Notes under the pieces: generated by a model
What the model saw: only the letters and a program-made list of their open reading frames with translations
Database searches by the model: none
What the model was told of the DNA's origin: nothing
Made by a program: the position numbers and the translations under genes
Shown here: in pieces, positions 20,001 through 27,869 of the stretch
Layout of the letters: each line of letters opens with the position of its first letter
Numbering within the stretch: position 1 is the stretch's first letter
NCBI GenBank assembly: GCA_017434455.1
Contig: JAFRFG010000018.1
Location: forward strand, 56,885 to 120,884
Origin: Thermoguttaceae bacterium
GTDB taxonomy: Bacteria; Planctomycetota; Planctomycetia; Pirellulales; Thermoguttaceae
Length of the DNA stretch: 64,000 nucleotides
Direction: 5' to 3'

Positions 20001-23000
20001 ATCGAGACGCTGCAGTCGACCATCGCCGGATTCCATCCGGCCGTGACGATCAAACTCGATCCGGCCAAGAAGCGGCTGCTGATTTGGGGAACGGCCGCCG
20101 AGCACGCGGCGATTGCCGAGGAGATCGACAAGATCAACGCCGAGAACGACGCCGATCCCTACGAAGGCCCGAAGTTTGTCGCCTACCGGATGGACAGCTA
20201 TCTGAAGTCGCTGCAGCTGACGCGCGTCGTCCGGACGATGTTTCCCAACGTCGAGCTGATCCCCGATTCGCAGGGTCAGAGCATGATGATCTTCGCCACC
20301 GCCGAGGAACATCAGCAGATCAAAGAGATCATCGATCAGATCGACAACCCGGAGAACGAGAACGCCTCGGTTTTCGATCGGTTCTATCGTTACCAGATCA
20401 AGCGCGCCGCCGCGTCGCTGCTGAGCTCGACCCTCGCCCAGGTCTACCCCCAGCTGAGGGTGACGGTCGATTCCACCTCCAATTCGCTCCTGATCCAGGG
20501 GAACCCCAACTCGATCGAGAGTGTCAAGCAGTTCCTCGAGATGCTCGATCCGGAAGAGCCGTCCCCCTCCGACCCGACGGTCGTCGTCTATCCGCTGGAG
20601 CATGAGCCCTCGAGCGCGGCCCTGGCCACGCTTCGTCTGATGGCTCCCAACGCGCGGATCGAGGTCAATTCGCTGAATCGTTCCTTGGTGGTCGTCGCCC
20701 GCCCGGCGGAGCATAAGATCATCGAAGAGACGATCCGAAAGATCGGGGGAGCGCTGGAGGCGACCGAACCGGTGCTGGCGTTCTATCCCTATCAGACCCC
20801 GCCGTCGACCGTGACGATGTCGACCCTGGCGTCTTTGGCTCCCACGGCTCGAATCACCGATCTTAAGGACGATAAAAAGCTGATGGTCGTCGCTCTGCCG
20901 CTGGTGCAGAAGAAGGTCGCCGAAATCCTCGGGCTGATCGCCGAAAACACCAAAGAGAACGACCCGGTACTGAAAATCTACACCTTCCGCGAGAAGCTTG
21001 ACAGCGCGTTCACCACGACGCTCCAGACCTTCGCGCCGAACGCCAAGCTGACCCTCGATACGGCCAACCGCCAGCTGACGGTCGTCGCTCAGCCGGAAGA
21101 TATTGATAAAATCGAGGCCCAGCTCCCGACGCTGGTCGACTCGTACGCCGATCGCGATCGGAAGATGATCGCCTACACCATCAAAGGGATGGATCTGGAG
21201 ACGCTGCAGTCGACCTTAGCGGGGCTCTACCCGAGCGTGACGATCAAATCCGACCCGGCGAAGAAGCGGCTGCTCATCTGGGGAACGGCCGCCGATCACG
21301 CCACGATCGCCGAGGAGATCGATAAGATCAACGCCGAGCACCAGGCCGGTCCCTACGACGGTCCGAAGATCGTCGTCTACCAGGTGGAGGACTACCGCCA
21401 GTCGCTGCAGCTGACGCGGATCGTCAAGACCATGTTCCCCGACGCCGAGGTCATCCCCGAGCTGACCTATTACTCGAGTTACTCGGCGCGGGAGCAGAGC
21501 GTAACGATCTTCGCTTCCCAAGAGGAACATCAGCGCATCGCCGAACTGATCGAGCAGCTCGAGAACCCGTCGAACGAGGGGACATTAACCCTCGATACGT
21601 TCTCGTTCGGCAAGCTCGATCCCGCGGCGGTCGAGTCGACCCTTCGGGCGATGCTCCCCGCGGCGGTCAGTGGTTCGCCCCTGACACTGCGGCAAAGCGC
21701 CCCGTCGGCCTCTTACGGTCAGACGGCCCGCCAGGCGTTCTTCCGGGTCGATCCCGATTCGAGAACCGTCTCGGTCTACGCCAAGCCGAAAGACGTCGAG
21801 CGTGTTCGTGACGGGATCGAGCAGATGGCCAAGGCGTCCGAAGAGCGGCCGCAGGTCGCCTCGAAGGTCTTCCCGCTGAGCAGCCCGATCGCCGTGCAGC
21901 TTGCCCGCCCCCTGCAGGAGCGCCTGCCTCAATCGACGGTGACGGTCTCGTCCCCCTCCGAGCTGATTGTCTTCGGTACGACCGACGATCTGGCCAAGGC
22001 CGAAGAGTTCTTAAAAGGTGTTGACACCGCGGAAGGAGCCGCGGAGACCCGCCATTTCGCGCCGGTGACGATTCCCTCCGATTCGCTCTATCCGCGCGCG
22101 TCGCTGATCGAACAGCTCGTCACGAGCTTTTCGCCCAGCGGGGGGTACGCCTACCCGGGCGCCTCGGGAAATCAGATTGTCCTGTATGGGACCAATCGGA
22201 TGATCGAGCGGATGACCGAGTACCTCGAGGCGTGCGCTTCGGCCAAAGAGAAAGAGTATTACCAGACCTACCCGGTCAAGAATCTGAGTGTCGCCATCGT
22301 CATCGATATGCTGCACCGGCTCTGCCCGAACGCCACGATCACCCCGAACGGTCAAAACCGGATGATCACCGTCTTCGGTTCGGTCTTTGTCCAGAAGCAG
22401 GTGGAAGAGGCGCTCGCCCAGATCGACGTTCAGCGGACCGACGGGAACGAGTTCGAGATCCGCTATTACGAAATCGGGTCCCTCCCGACGTCGGCCTACG
22501 GGCATATCTATCACATTGTCTACACCTACATCATATCGCAGACCCCTCAGGCGTCGATGATTCCCGATATCGGCGGCCGGCAGATCGTCGTCGTGGCGAC
22601 GCGCCAGGAGCAGGAGGCGATCGGTCAGTTTGTCGAAAACACCCTCAAGAACTTCGAGGCGAACGCCCCGTCGCTCGAGGTCTACCGCCTCAAGTCGGTC
22701 AACCTCTCGACGGTTTCCAGCGTGCTCCAGTCGGTGGCCCCGTCGGTGGCGATCTTCCCGGGGAAGCGTTCCAACGAGTTCTTCGCCTGGGCGATTCCGT
22801 CCGATCATGAACGGCTGCGGCAGACCCTGGCCCAAATCGAGTCGATCGACGAGGACGGTCCCCAGGGGATGGTCCCGAAGATCTACACCCTCGATAAGCT
22901 GGGTTTAGAGCTGATATTGCCGCGGCTGCGCGAAAGCATCCCGACGGCGGTGGTCTACCCGCTGGCGGGCAATCGCGTGATCGTCTGGGGGTCCGACGCC

Positions 23001-25946
23001 GAGCACCGCTTGGCCGCGGAGCTTCTCGGGGTGGTCGCCGAGGCGTTCCCCGAGCAGACGCTGGCCAAATACACGCCGGTTCACGTCCCTCTGACCGATC
23101 TCTACTACTTCATCTACAGGAAGTACTCTCCCGACGCCGTCGTCTATCTGTCCGAGACGGGCGACTTAGTCATTCGCGCGCCGCAGGCGTTGCAGGAGAA
23201 GATCGCCGGTGAGATCAAGCAGTTCGACGTGCCTACCGCCGAAGAGGCGCGTCCGACGGCGAAGGCCTACGATGTCAGTTCGATTCCGACCGCGTCGCTT
23301 TCGTCCGTGATTCCGAATATTCTGAGGGTGGTCCCCGAGGCGATCTTCCTGCCGACGCAGACCCCCGGGTACTTTGTCATCTACGCGCGGCCGGAGGCCC
23401 AGAAGAAAGTCGCCGGGCTGGTCGCCGAGATCGTCAAGGTCCAGCCGTGGCTGAAGACCCGGACGGAGCGCTACACGCTCAAGAACCTCTCTCAGGTTGG
23501 GGCGATCGAGCTGCTGCGTCCGCTGGCCCCCGCGGCCGTGATGGTACCGGGGATCGAGCATAACCAGCTCATCGTTTCGGCCAAAGAGGAGGAGCACGAG
23601 CGGATCGCCGAGGCGCTGGAGAAAGCCGCCGGCCAAGGCGAAGGGAATTTGGTGAACCGCATCTACCATCTGGAACGGGCCGATCTGACCCGGGCGCAGA
23701 CGGCGCTGCTGACGCTCTATCCGACGGAAGTTCGCTGCCTGGTCGATCCGCTGGCCCGCGCGCTGACGGTCAACGCCTCGCCGGAGTACCAGAAGAAGGT
23801 GGAGGATTTCCTCGCCGAGATGGACCGCGTCGACGAGGCGACCCAGCCGAAGGTCGAGACCTTCAGCTTGGCGGGGCTCAACCCGACGGTGGTGATGACG
23901 CCCCTTAAGAGCTTCTATGCCACCGACCCGGACTTCCAGGTGCACTACGATACGGCGTATCGGACACTGGTGGTCCGCGGATCGCAAAAGCAGATCAACT
24001 TCGCCAGCGCCCTGATTGACCGTGTCCGCACCGGCGGTCTGAGCGACCCGACGCTGACCTTCAAGACCTACACGATGCGCAACCCGTGGTCGTTCTACAC
24101 CATTCGGAACGTCTTTGCCAACCAGGGACGCGATCTGTACATGTTCCAGGACTACTCCACCGGGAAACTTCTGGTGATGGCCCGTCCGGAGGAGCATCAG
24201 GTGATCGACGAGGTCCTCACGGCGATGGCGCCGGAGAAGACGCAGCTGGAGATCTTCGATCTGGTCTACGTCGACCCGACGACCGCGTACAACATCATCT
24301 CGACGATGCTGGAAAACGACGGATCGTTCGTCGATGTGCAGTACGACGCCTCGAGCAATCGGCTCTATGTCCGGGCGAACGCCCACAAGCTTGAGGAGAT
24401 CCGCCGCTTCCTGATCGAGGCCGGCGAGAAAGACCTCGAGAAGAAGGGGCCGATCAGCGACAGCACCTCTTCCCAGCCGAGTGTCACCCCGATCAGCACT
24501 ACTCCCGCGGCGGTCGGCGCGCCGGCCGGCGGCGACGCCGCGCCCAGTGTGACGGGCTCCGGCGCCATGCGGACGATCCGCGCCGGCGGGGCCGACCTTC
24601 GTCAGGCCGTCGCCGAGGTTCAAAAGCAGTGGTCGCTCAAGAACCCGATCAGTGTCTTGGAGCAGGGGGATTCGGTGATCCAGACCCGTTCGGACGACTC
24701 GGCCGAGCAGCAGCCGGCCGAAAAGCCCGCTGAAGGCAGCCAGCCCGCCGCCGAGAAACCCGCCGAGGGCAGCGAGAAGCCCGCCGAGCCGCCCACCGGC
24801 GCGGTGGAGCGGGTGAAAAAGTGGGCCGCGGCGATGTCGATCGCCCCCGTTTCGGGCGCGGCGCTGATGGAGTGGGTTCCGGCCGAGCAGCCGGCCGGCC
24901 AGCCGGCCAAAGACCAGCCGGTCGAACAGCCGGCCGCCGAACAGCCGGCCGCCGAACAGCAGGAAGTGGCGCCGGGGATCTACGCGGTGATGGGGCAGGA
25001 TGGTTCCCTGATGATCACCTCCAGTGATACCGAGGCGCTTGAGAAATTCCAAGAGGCGGTGCTCGCCGAGGTCGCTCTGCAAAGGGAAACCAAACAGCAG
25101 TCCCAGGAGCGGCCGCAAAGCCAGGCCGACAGCTCCGGCGGCGGTTCCTCGGACAGCCAGAACGAAACCGCCCCGAGCGCGGCGAGTTTCGGCGACGAGA
25201 AGAACGTCCGCACCCTTGCCCGGCAAAACGTCGAGGCGGCGCGCGCCAAGCTGGTGATGGAAGACAAGAACTTCTCGGTCTACAAGGTCGAGGAGGTGAG
25301 TGTCGATATTCTGCTCTCCCGGCTGACCTACTACATGGCCGATCGAATCAACCCGCCGCAGTCGGCGTTTACCCCCTCGGCCTCGAGCTTGGCGCGCGGG
25401 ATCACGATGAAGACGATCTCCTCCGGCCCGCGCTTGACCTTTACGCCCGATCGGGTCCTCAACACGATTATGGTGAAGGGGAACAAGGTCGACCGGGACG
25501 AGGCCGGCGCGATGATTACGCTCTTGGATCGTCCGGAGCTCTTCCCCCAGCCGATCACCAAGCCGTTCAAGGTGCCGGTCAAGAACACCACGGTTCAGAA
25601 GATGGCGACCCAGGTGCTCAACGCCTTCCAGCAAAAGTTCATCACGATGCGGCTGCCCGGGAATCAGGTGCCGCGCGTCTCGCCGAACACCGAGACGAAC
25701 ACCCTGGAGATCTACGCCCCCGAGTCGCTGGCGATGGAGATTGCCGAGTACGTTAAAGAAACCGACGAGGAGATCCTCCGCGACCCGAACCGCAAGCAGG
25801 TTCAGGTGGTCAAGCTCCAGCATATCAACTCGAGCGTTCTTCAGAAATACCTGACCAGCTTGCGGGCCAGTCAGTATCAGTACAACTTCACGACCCCCTA
25901 TATGTTCAATCCGAACAGCTACTACCGCCGCGTCCCGGGGCAGTGA
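14079..25946 (+). CDS. Giant exported protein made of secretin-N-like modules
   Basis: A 3955-residue protein in one open frame; GAGGAT precedes the ATG by about 8 nt. The signal peptide (about residues 20-44) ends at GALYAQE. A helical region follows, with an LTKDQ...LTPAQ pattern, and a secretin N0-like stretch (FSKERWADVLKWIAGELG). From about residue 230 to 3450 there are tandem modules of about 66 residues. Each has the order strand, helix, 'AP.A.I.VD..NR.LVV.A...EH..I...I..L', the pattern of secretin N1/NolW-type KH-like domains. Four tandem units of 398 residues, six modules each, are nearly identical. Two Pro/Ala/Glu-rich linkers lie near 3550 and 3610, then more N-like modules. No secretin barrel signature (VPLLGDIP-like) is visible, so this is not a complete GspD/PilQ. 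A periplasmic scaffold of the pilus/secretion machine is inferred. Confidence 0.85.
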   Translation: MNYTFSPHRATLRWSPTFNRFVLPFVLSFLSVLPLTAAGALYAQEAAADAEAEEDTTVDPTEAFLNSFDPSKSFSKLLLPNVAERVGLTKDQTAEVNRLMAERATKLGQASRDQWPDIVRENEAALKAVLTPAQLSLFDVTRTEQKIVLRFSKERWADVLKWIAGELGMQLVMDAPPPGTFTYVDKTEYSPKEALDILCGVLQLKGYTLVRQNENLFLHDLKKGPIPLQLVPKITPLQLPAQSPNDIVQLTMPLGGRASSSALSVAKQFLGPYGSAEIAPSSGYLTVTDTVHALREILPAVLAIPVSTKPSSSPLWADYPLTNVEPAVVKEQIEHFLPTAKPLVNPASRTISFLALPSEQTIIAGIIHRLEAGGDPTREMTFAMYDLSDLTATSQQELAAYSNRLGQSVSSSFYQTRELELGQTIVDGFQKIAPSATITLNPISRQLIVFALPEDQQRIKEAVEQLRKPLTEEEKPQFALYRLQEKGKALSTAEITALKTLIPRGDMTFDAEKGTLLVVAPKEDQEKISQAVEGLNADYLSQDSQKSFVFYMMTGRQLSQFDSLFRAIAETPEMKGVIPVRDAATRRLSIWATKEQHARIQEIVDQITGQMGAANGEGEENAEGEDSIDGPVSAGRSGLYLETVKIEKGNLASYAQVLTSLFSGLEVNIDSVSRSIIVCGAREDVIAARQTIEKLTQGEDFSTKVIPFAGSVSPDALQAFQRSQPLVTIITDQKAKQLILIGPFQGVEQVSKGLEVVLNQEERGTSQTAKTYMPKFVEGSTLTKIVSELFPTLEVSSGENNRIIIRGAVEKVEDAIKTIEGVDIKEEGAVKRSFAAYSVRTMSSVDSSGNPYTPRNLVSDLQKLVPAAKVTYETYGQQIIVWGTEEEHEIIRQAIGNLNEKVTILDQFLRYQIRRADPTLLTSTLQQIYPRLKVQHDAPTNSILVQGNPTTLEEGKALLEMLDPEEPSPFDPTAAVYPFENEPSSAAVSTLRLLAPKARIEVNVLNRCLVVVARPAEHKIIEDAIQKLEGVLSTPEPVLAFYPYEASPTSATISALTRQFPLARITDMKDDKRLMVIAPPQVQKKVADALGLIAENTKPHDPVLKIYKFREKLDRAFTTTLQSFAPGAKLTLDTANRQLTVVAPQEDIDKIEAQLPMLVDSYADRDVKMIAYTAKGMALETLQSTLAGLHPSVTIKLDTAKKRLLIWGTAAEHAAIAEEIDTINAENDAGAYEGPKVVVYRMDSYRKTLQLSRVVKTMFPNAELIPDQQDQTLMIFATGEEHERIKEVIAQIDNPANENASVLDRFYRYEIKRAASSLLKTSIAQAYPQLNVSVDTASNSLLIQGNPSAIEGVKQFLEVLDPEQPTASEPTVAVYPLESEPSSAALATLRLMAPKARIEVNSLNRSLVVVARPSEHKVIEETIQKIGGAMAAPEPVLAFYPYQTPPTSATLTILSRQAPLARITDLREDKKLMVVAPPLVQEKVSETLGLIAENTTPHDPILKIYKFREKLDSTFTSTLQSFAPGAKLTLDAVNRQLTVVAQQDDIDKIEAQLPTLVDSYADRDRKMIAYTAKGMAVETLQSTIAGFHPTVTIKLDPAKKRLLIWGTAAEHAAIAEEIDRINAENDAGAYEGPKFVVYRMDNFRKSLQLTRVVKTMFPNAELIPDTQDQSMMIFATGEEHQQIKEIVEQIDNPENENASVFDRFFRYEIKRAAPSLLSSTLAQVYPQLKVSVDSTSHSLLIQGNPNSIESVKQFLEMLDPEQPSPSDPTVVVYPLEHEPSSAALATLRLMAPSARIEVNSLNRSLVVVARPAEHKIIEETIKKIGGAMAAPEPVLAFYPYENPPTSATLAILSRQAPTAQVTDLKDDKKLMVVATPLVQEKVAETLGLIAENTTLHDPILKIYKFREKLDSAFTATLQTFAPTAKLTLDTANRQLTVVAYQDDIDKIEAQLPTLVDSYADRDVKMVAYTAKGMAIETLQSTIAGFHPAVTIKLDPAKKRLLIWGTAAEHAAIAEEIDKINAENDADPYEGPKFVAYRMDSYLKSLQLTRVVRTMFPNVELIPDSQGQSMMIFATAEEHQQIKEIIDQIDNPENENASVFDRFYRYQIKRAAASLLSSTLAQVYPQLRVTVDSTSNSLLIQGNPNSIESVKQFLEMLDPEEPSPSDPTVVVYPLEHEPSSAALATLRLMAPNARIEVNSLNRSLVVVARPAEHKIIEETIRKIGGALEATEPVLAFYPYQTPPSTVTMSTLASLAPTARITDLKDDKKLMVVALPLVQKKVAEILGLIAENTKENDPVLKIYTFREKLDSAFTTTLQTFAPNAKLTLDTANRQLTVVAQPEDIDKIEAQLPTLVDSYADRDRKMIAYTIKGMDLETLQSTLAGLYPSVTIKSDPAKKRLLIWGTAADHATIAEEIDKINAEHQAGPYDGPKIVVYQVEDYRQSLQLTRIVKTMFPDAEVIPELTYYSSYSAREQSVTIFASQEEHQRIAELIEQLENPSNEGTLTLDTFSFGKLDPAAVESTLRAMLPAAVSGSPLTLRQSAPSASYGQTARQAFFRVDPDSRTVSVYAKPKDVERVRDGIEQMAKASEERPQVASKVFPLSSPIAVQLARPLQERLPQSTVTVSSPSELIVFGTTDDLAKAEEFLKGVDTAEGAAETRHFAPVTIPSDSLYPRASLIEQLVTSFSPSGGYAYPGASGNQIVLYGTNRMIERMTEYLEACASAKEKEYYQTYPVKNLSVAIVIDMLHRLCPNATITPNGQNRMITVFGSVFVQKQVEEALAQIDVQRTDGNEFEIRYYEIGSLPTSAYGHIYHIVYTYIISQTPQASMIPDIGGRQIVVVATRQEQEAIGQFVENTLKNFEANAPSLEVYRLKSVNLSTVSSVLQSVAPSVAIFPGKRSNEFFAWAIPSDHERLRQTLAQIESIDEDGPQGMVPKIYTLDKLGLELILPRLRESIPTAVVYPLAGNRVIVWGSDAEHRLAAELLGVVAEAFPEQTLAKYTPVHVPLTDLYYFIYRKYSPDAVVYLSETGDLVIRAPQALQEKIAGEIKQFDVPTAEEARPTAKAYDVSSIPTASLSSVIPNILRVVPEAIFLPTQTPGYFVIYARPEAQKKVAGLVAEIVKVQPWLKTRTERYTLKNLSQVGAIELLRPLAPAAVMVPGIEHNQLIVSAKEEEHERIAEALEKAAGQGEGNLVNRIYHLERADLTRAQTALLTLYPTEVRCLVDPLARALTVNASPEYQKKVEDFLAEMDRVDEATQPKVETFSLAGLNPTVVMTPLKSFYATDPDFQVHYDTAYRTLVVRGSQKQINFASALIDRVRTGGLSDPTLTFKTYTMRNPWSFYTIRNVFANQGRDLYMFQDYSTGKLLVMARPEEHQVIDEVLTAMAPEKTQLEIFDLVYVDPTTAYNIISTMLENDGSFVDVQYDASSNRLYVRANAHKLEEIRRFLIEAGEKDLEKKGPISDSTSSQPSVTPISTTPAAVGAPAGGDAAPSVTGSGAMRTIRAGGADLRQAVAEVQKQWSLKNPISVLEQGDSVIQTRSDDSAEQQPAEKPAEGSQPAAEKPAEGSEKPAEPPTGAVERVKKWAAAMSIAPVSGAALMEWVPAEQPAGQPAKDQPVEQPAAEQPAAEQQEVAPGIYAVMGQDGSLMITSSDTEALEKFQEAVLAEVALQRETKQQSQERPQSQADSSGGGSSDSQNETAPSAASFGDEKNVRTLARQNVEAARAKLVMEDKNFSVYKVEEVSVDILLSRLTYYMADRINPPQSAFTPSASSLARGITMKTISSGPRLTFTPDRVLNTIMVKGNKVDRDEAGAMITLLDRPELFPQPITKPFKVPVKNTTVQKMATQVLNAFQQKFITMRLPGNQVPRVSPNTETNTLEIYAPESLAMEIAEYVKETDEEILRDPNRKQVQVVKLQHINSSVLQKYLTSLRASQYQYNFTTPYMFNPNSYYRRVPGQ
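16791..21590 (+). repeat. Four tandem 1194-bp units inside the giant gene
   Basis: Equivalent codons (the L/F-D-R-F start of the unit) occur at 16791, 17985, 19179 and 20373, an exact period of 1194 bp (398 codons). The fourth unit ends at 21590 after a 24-bp insertion. Units 2-4 share long identical DNA stretches. At 17682 and 18876 units 1 and 2 even share the rare run AGGTTATTGATT, where later units use CGGCTGCTGATT, a sign of recent duplication or gene conversion. Each unit encodes six modules of about 66 residues. Confidence 0.95.
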
Positions 25947-25991
25947 CACGGCGGTTTCGCGGGCAGTACCGAAGCGAAAGAGAAGCGAACG

Positions 25992-26642
25992 ATGGAACCA
26001 AGCGCCCTTTTCACCGCGGTGGTCGACGGCGATACCGACGTCGTCTTGGAGGAAGTTCGCGCGATGGTCGCCTCCGGGGTCCGTCCCGAGGTGATCCTTC
26101 AGGAACATCTTCTCCCCGCGATGGAAGAGGTGGGGCGCCTCTACGACGAGGGGGACTATTTTGTCCCCGAACTGATGATCTCCTCCGAAGCGATGAAGGG
26201 GGCGATGGAGCAGCTCGACCCGCTGCTGAAAGCCGGCGGGGTTCAAAAGCTCGGCCGCGTCGTGATCGGGACCGTCTCGGGCGATATGCACGACATCGGG
26301 AAGAACCTGGTGGCGGCGATGCTCGAGGGGAACGGGTTCGACGTCACCGATCTGGGGGTCGATGTCTCGCCGAAGCGTTTCGTCGAGACGGCCCAAGCCC
26401 TTTTGGACGCCGATCCCCAGAACGCGCCGGTGTTGGTGCTTCTCTCCGCGCTTTTGACGACGACGATGCCCCAGATGAAGGCGGTCGTCGATCTGGTGGC
26501 CGCCTCCGGCCTGAAGGAAAAAGTTCGGGTGCTCATCGGCGGGGCCCCGGTGACCCAGGGGTACGCCGACTCGATCGGCGCCGACGGCTACAGCGACTCG
26601 GCCTATTCGGCGGTGAAACTCGCGCGCGGGTTCTTCGCGTAA
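25992..26642 (+). CDS. Corrinoid (B12-binding) protein of a methyltransferase system
   Basis: A 216-residue protein of the MtaC/MtbC/MttC type. The N-terminal helical cap has EVGRLYDEGDYFVPELMISSEAM; the Rossmann-like cobalamin domain carries GDMHDIGKN, whose DxHxxG (about residues 98-103) supplies the His ligand of cobalt. LLTTTMPQMK and IGGAPV follow as in the family. Such proteins shuttle methyl groups from methanol, methylamines, methoxyarenes or betaines to a second methyltransferase. No methyltransferase partner is adjacent, so the substrate is unknown. It starts 45 nt after the giant gene, with AAAGAGAAG upstream as a weak ribosome binding site. Confidence 0.9.
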   Translation: MEPSALFTAVVDGDTDVVLEEVRAMVASGVRPEVILQEHLLPAMEEVGRLYDEGDYFVPELMISSEAMKGAMEQLDPLLKAGGVQKLGRVVIGTVSGDMHDIGKNLVAAMLEGNGFDVTDLGVDVSPKRFVETAQALLDADPQNAPVLVLLSALLTTTMPQMKAVVDLVAASGLKEKVRVLIGGAPVTQGYADSIGADGYSDSAYSAVKLARGFFA

Positions 26643-26721
26643 GACGCTCTTTTTGTCCCGGTATGGCCTTTTGTCGGCGCGCCCGAGCGATCGGCGCGGC
26701 GCCGCGGCCGGATAAACGGTC

Positions 26722-26750
26722 TTGTTTTTTTCGGCGATGTTGAGTAAAAT
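26722..26750 (+). promoter_or_regulatory. Sigma-70-type promoter of arfB
   Basis: TTGTTT (26722-26727), 17-nt spacer, TAAAAT (26745-26750). Transcription would start near 26757, which supports ATG 26791 as the arfB start rather than the longer open frame. Confidence 0.6.
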
Positions 26751-26790
26751 AGGTAATTGTTGCGGATTGCGAAGATACCGGGAAAAAACC

Positions 26791-27225
26791 ATGCCGGAAG
26801 ATGATTTTTTATTTATCTCTCCCCAGTTTTCCATCCCCCTTCGCGATATCGAGATCACCTACGCGCGCAGTTCCGGCCCGGGCGGTCAGAACGTCAACAA
26901 GGTCTCGAGCAAGGCGATTCTCCGCTGGCCGATGCGCGCCTCGGCGCTCGATGGCGAGGCAAAGGAGCGGTTCGCCGCCCTTTACCCTTCGGCGGTGACC
27001 CTCCAGGGCGAGGTGGTGATACAGTCGCAGGTCTTTCGCGACGCGCCCAAGAACCGCCGCTGTTGTCTGGAAAAGCTCCAGACAATGCTTCGCACCGCGC
27101 TGAAGAAACCGAAAAAGCGCCGTCCGACCCGTCCCACCCTCGGCTCCGTCCGAAGGCGGCTGGCGGCCAAGGCGCGGCGCTCCGAACTAAAACAGCTTCG
27201 CCGCCCCGTGCGCGGCGACCAGTAG
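26791..27225 (+). CDS. arfB: Alternative ribosome-rescue factor ArfB (class I RF-like hydrolase)
   Basis: Releases peptides from ribosomes stalled without a stop codon. The 144-residue protein has SSGPGGQNVNKVSSKA, with the catalytic GGQ at about residues 31-33, and a basic Lys/Arg-rich tail that in ArfB enters the empty mRNA channel. The codon-recognition domain of RF1/RF2 is absent, so it is not a release factor fragment. The ATG at 26791 is chosen because the promoter covers the longer frame. Confidence 0.9.
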   Translation: MPEDDFLFISPQFSIPLRDIEITYARSSGPGGQNVNKVSSKAILRWPMRASALDGEAKERFAALYPSAVTLQGEVVIQSQVFRDAPKNRRCCLEKLQTMLRTALKKPKKRRPTRPTLGSVRRRLAAKARRSELKQLRRPVRGDQ

Positions 27226-27281
27226 CCGCCGGCCTTTCATGTCCGGCATGGACCACATTCTCCAGGAAAGGGACTATTGTT

Positions 27282-27869
27282 ATGGGAATCGTCGGAATCG
27301 TCCTCATTGTCGCCGCGGTGGTCGTGGTCATGATCATCGGCATCTATAACGGTCTGGTTCAAAAGCGCAACGCCTACAAAAACGCCTTTGCCCAGATCGA
27401 CGTTCAGCTCAAACGCCGCTACGACCTGATCCCGAACCTGGTCGAGACGGCCAAGGGATATATGAAGCATGAGCGCGAGACGCTCGAGGCGGTGATCAAC
27501 GCGCGCAACGCGGCGTACAGCGCCAACAGCAACGCGGTGGCCAACCCGGGCGACCCGGGCGCGATGAAGGCGCTGGCCGGTGCCGAGGGTCAGCTCAACA
27601 GCGCGTTGAGCCGTCTTTTGGTCACCTTCGAGGCGTATCCCGACCTGAAGGCCAATCAGAACATGCTTGCCCTTCAGGAAGAGTTAACCTCGACCGAGAA
27701 TAAAATCGCGTTCGCCCGTCAGGCGTACAACGACGCGGTCACCGCCTACAACAACGGGCGCGAGACGTTCCCGCAGAATATCGTCGCGGGGATGCTCGGC
27801 TTTCAGCCGGCCGCCCTTCTGGAGATCGAGAATAAGGAGGAGCGAGTTGCGCCGAAAGTCAGCTTTTAG
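27282..27869 (+). CDS. lemA: LemA family membrane protein
   Basis: A 195-residue protein with an N-terminal transmembrane helix (about residues 3-22) and a long helical domain. Family motifs are YNGLVQKRNAYKNAFAQIDVQLKRRYDLIPNLV and, near the end, FPQNIVAGMLGF (in parts). LemA proteins are anchored with the helical domain outside the cytoplasm; their function is not settled. AGGAAAGGG precedes the ATG. A TTG-started secreted protein overlaps its 3' end by 23 nt, so the two are translationally coupled. Confidence 0.93.
   Translation: MGIVGIVLIVAAVVVVMIIGIYNGLVQKRNAYKNAFAQIDVQLKRRYDLIPNLVETAKGYMKHERETLEAVINARNAAYSANSNAVANPGDPGAMKALAGAEGQLNSALSRLLVTFEAYPDLKANQNMLALQEELTSTENKIAFARQAYNDAVTAYNNGRETFPQNIVAGMLGFQPAALLEIENKEERVAPKVSF

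Noticed and set aside
14079..25946. Calling the giant protein an outer-membrane secretin (GspD/PilQ)
   Set aside because: No barrel signature was found; only N-domain-like modules are visible.
23166..26858. 1230-codon open frame on the minus strand
   Set aside because: It is antisense to the 3955-codon gene, which has a signal peptide, repeated domains and a ribosome binding site. The minus frame is Arg/Leu/Gly-rich with no domain; long antisense frames are expected in GC-rich DNA.
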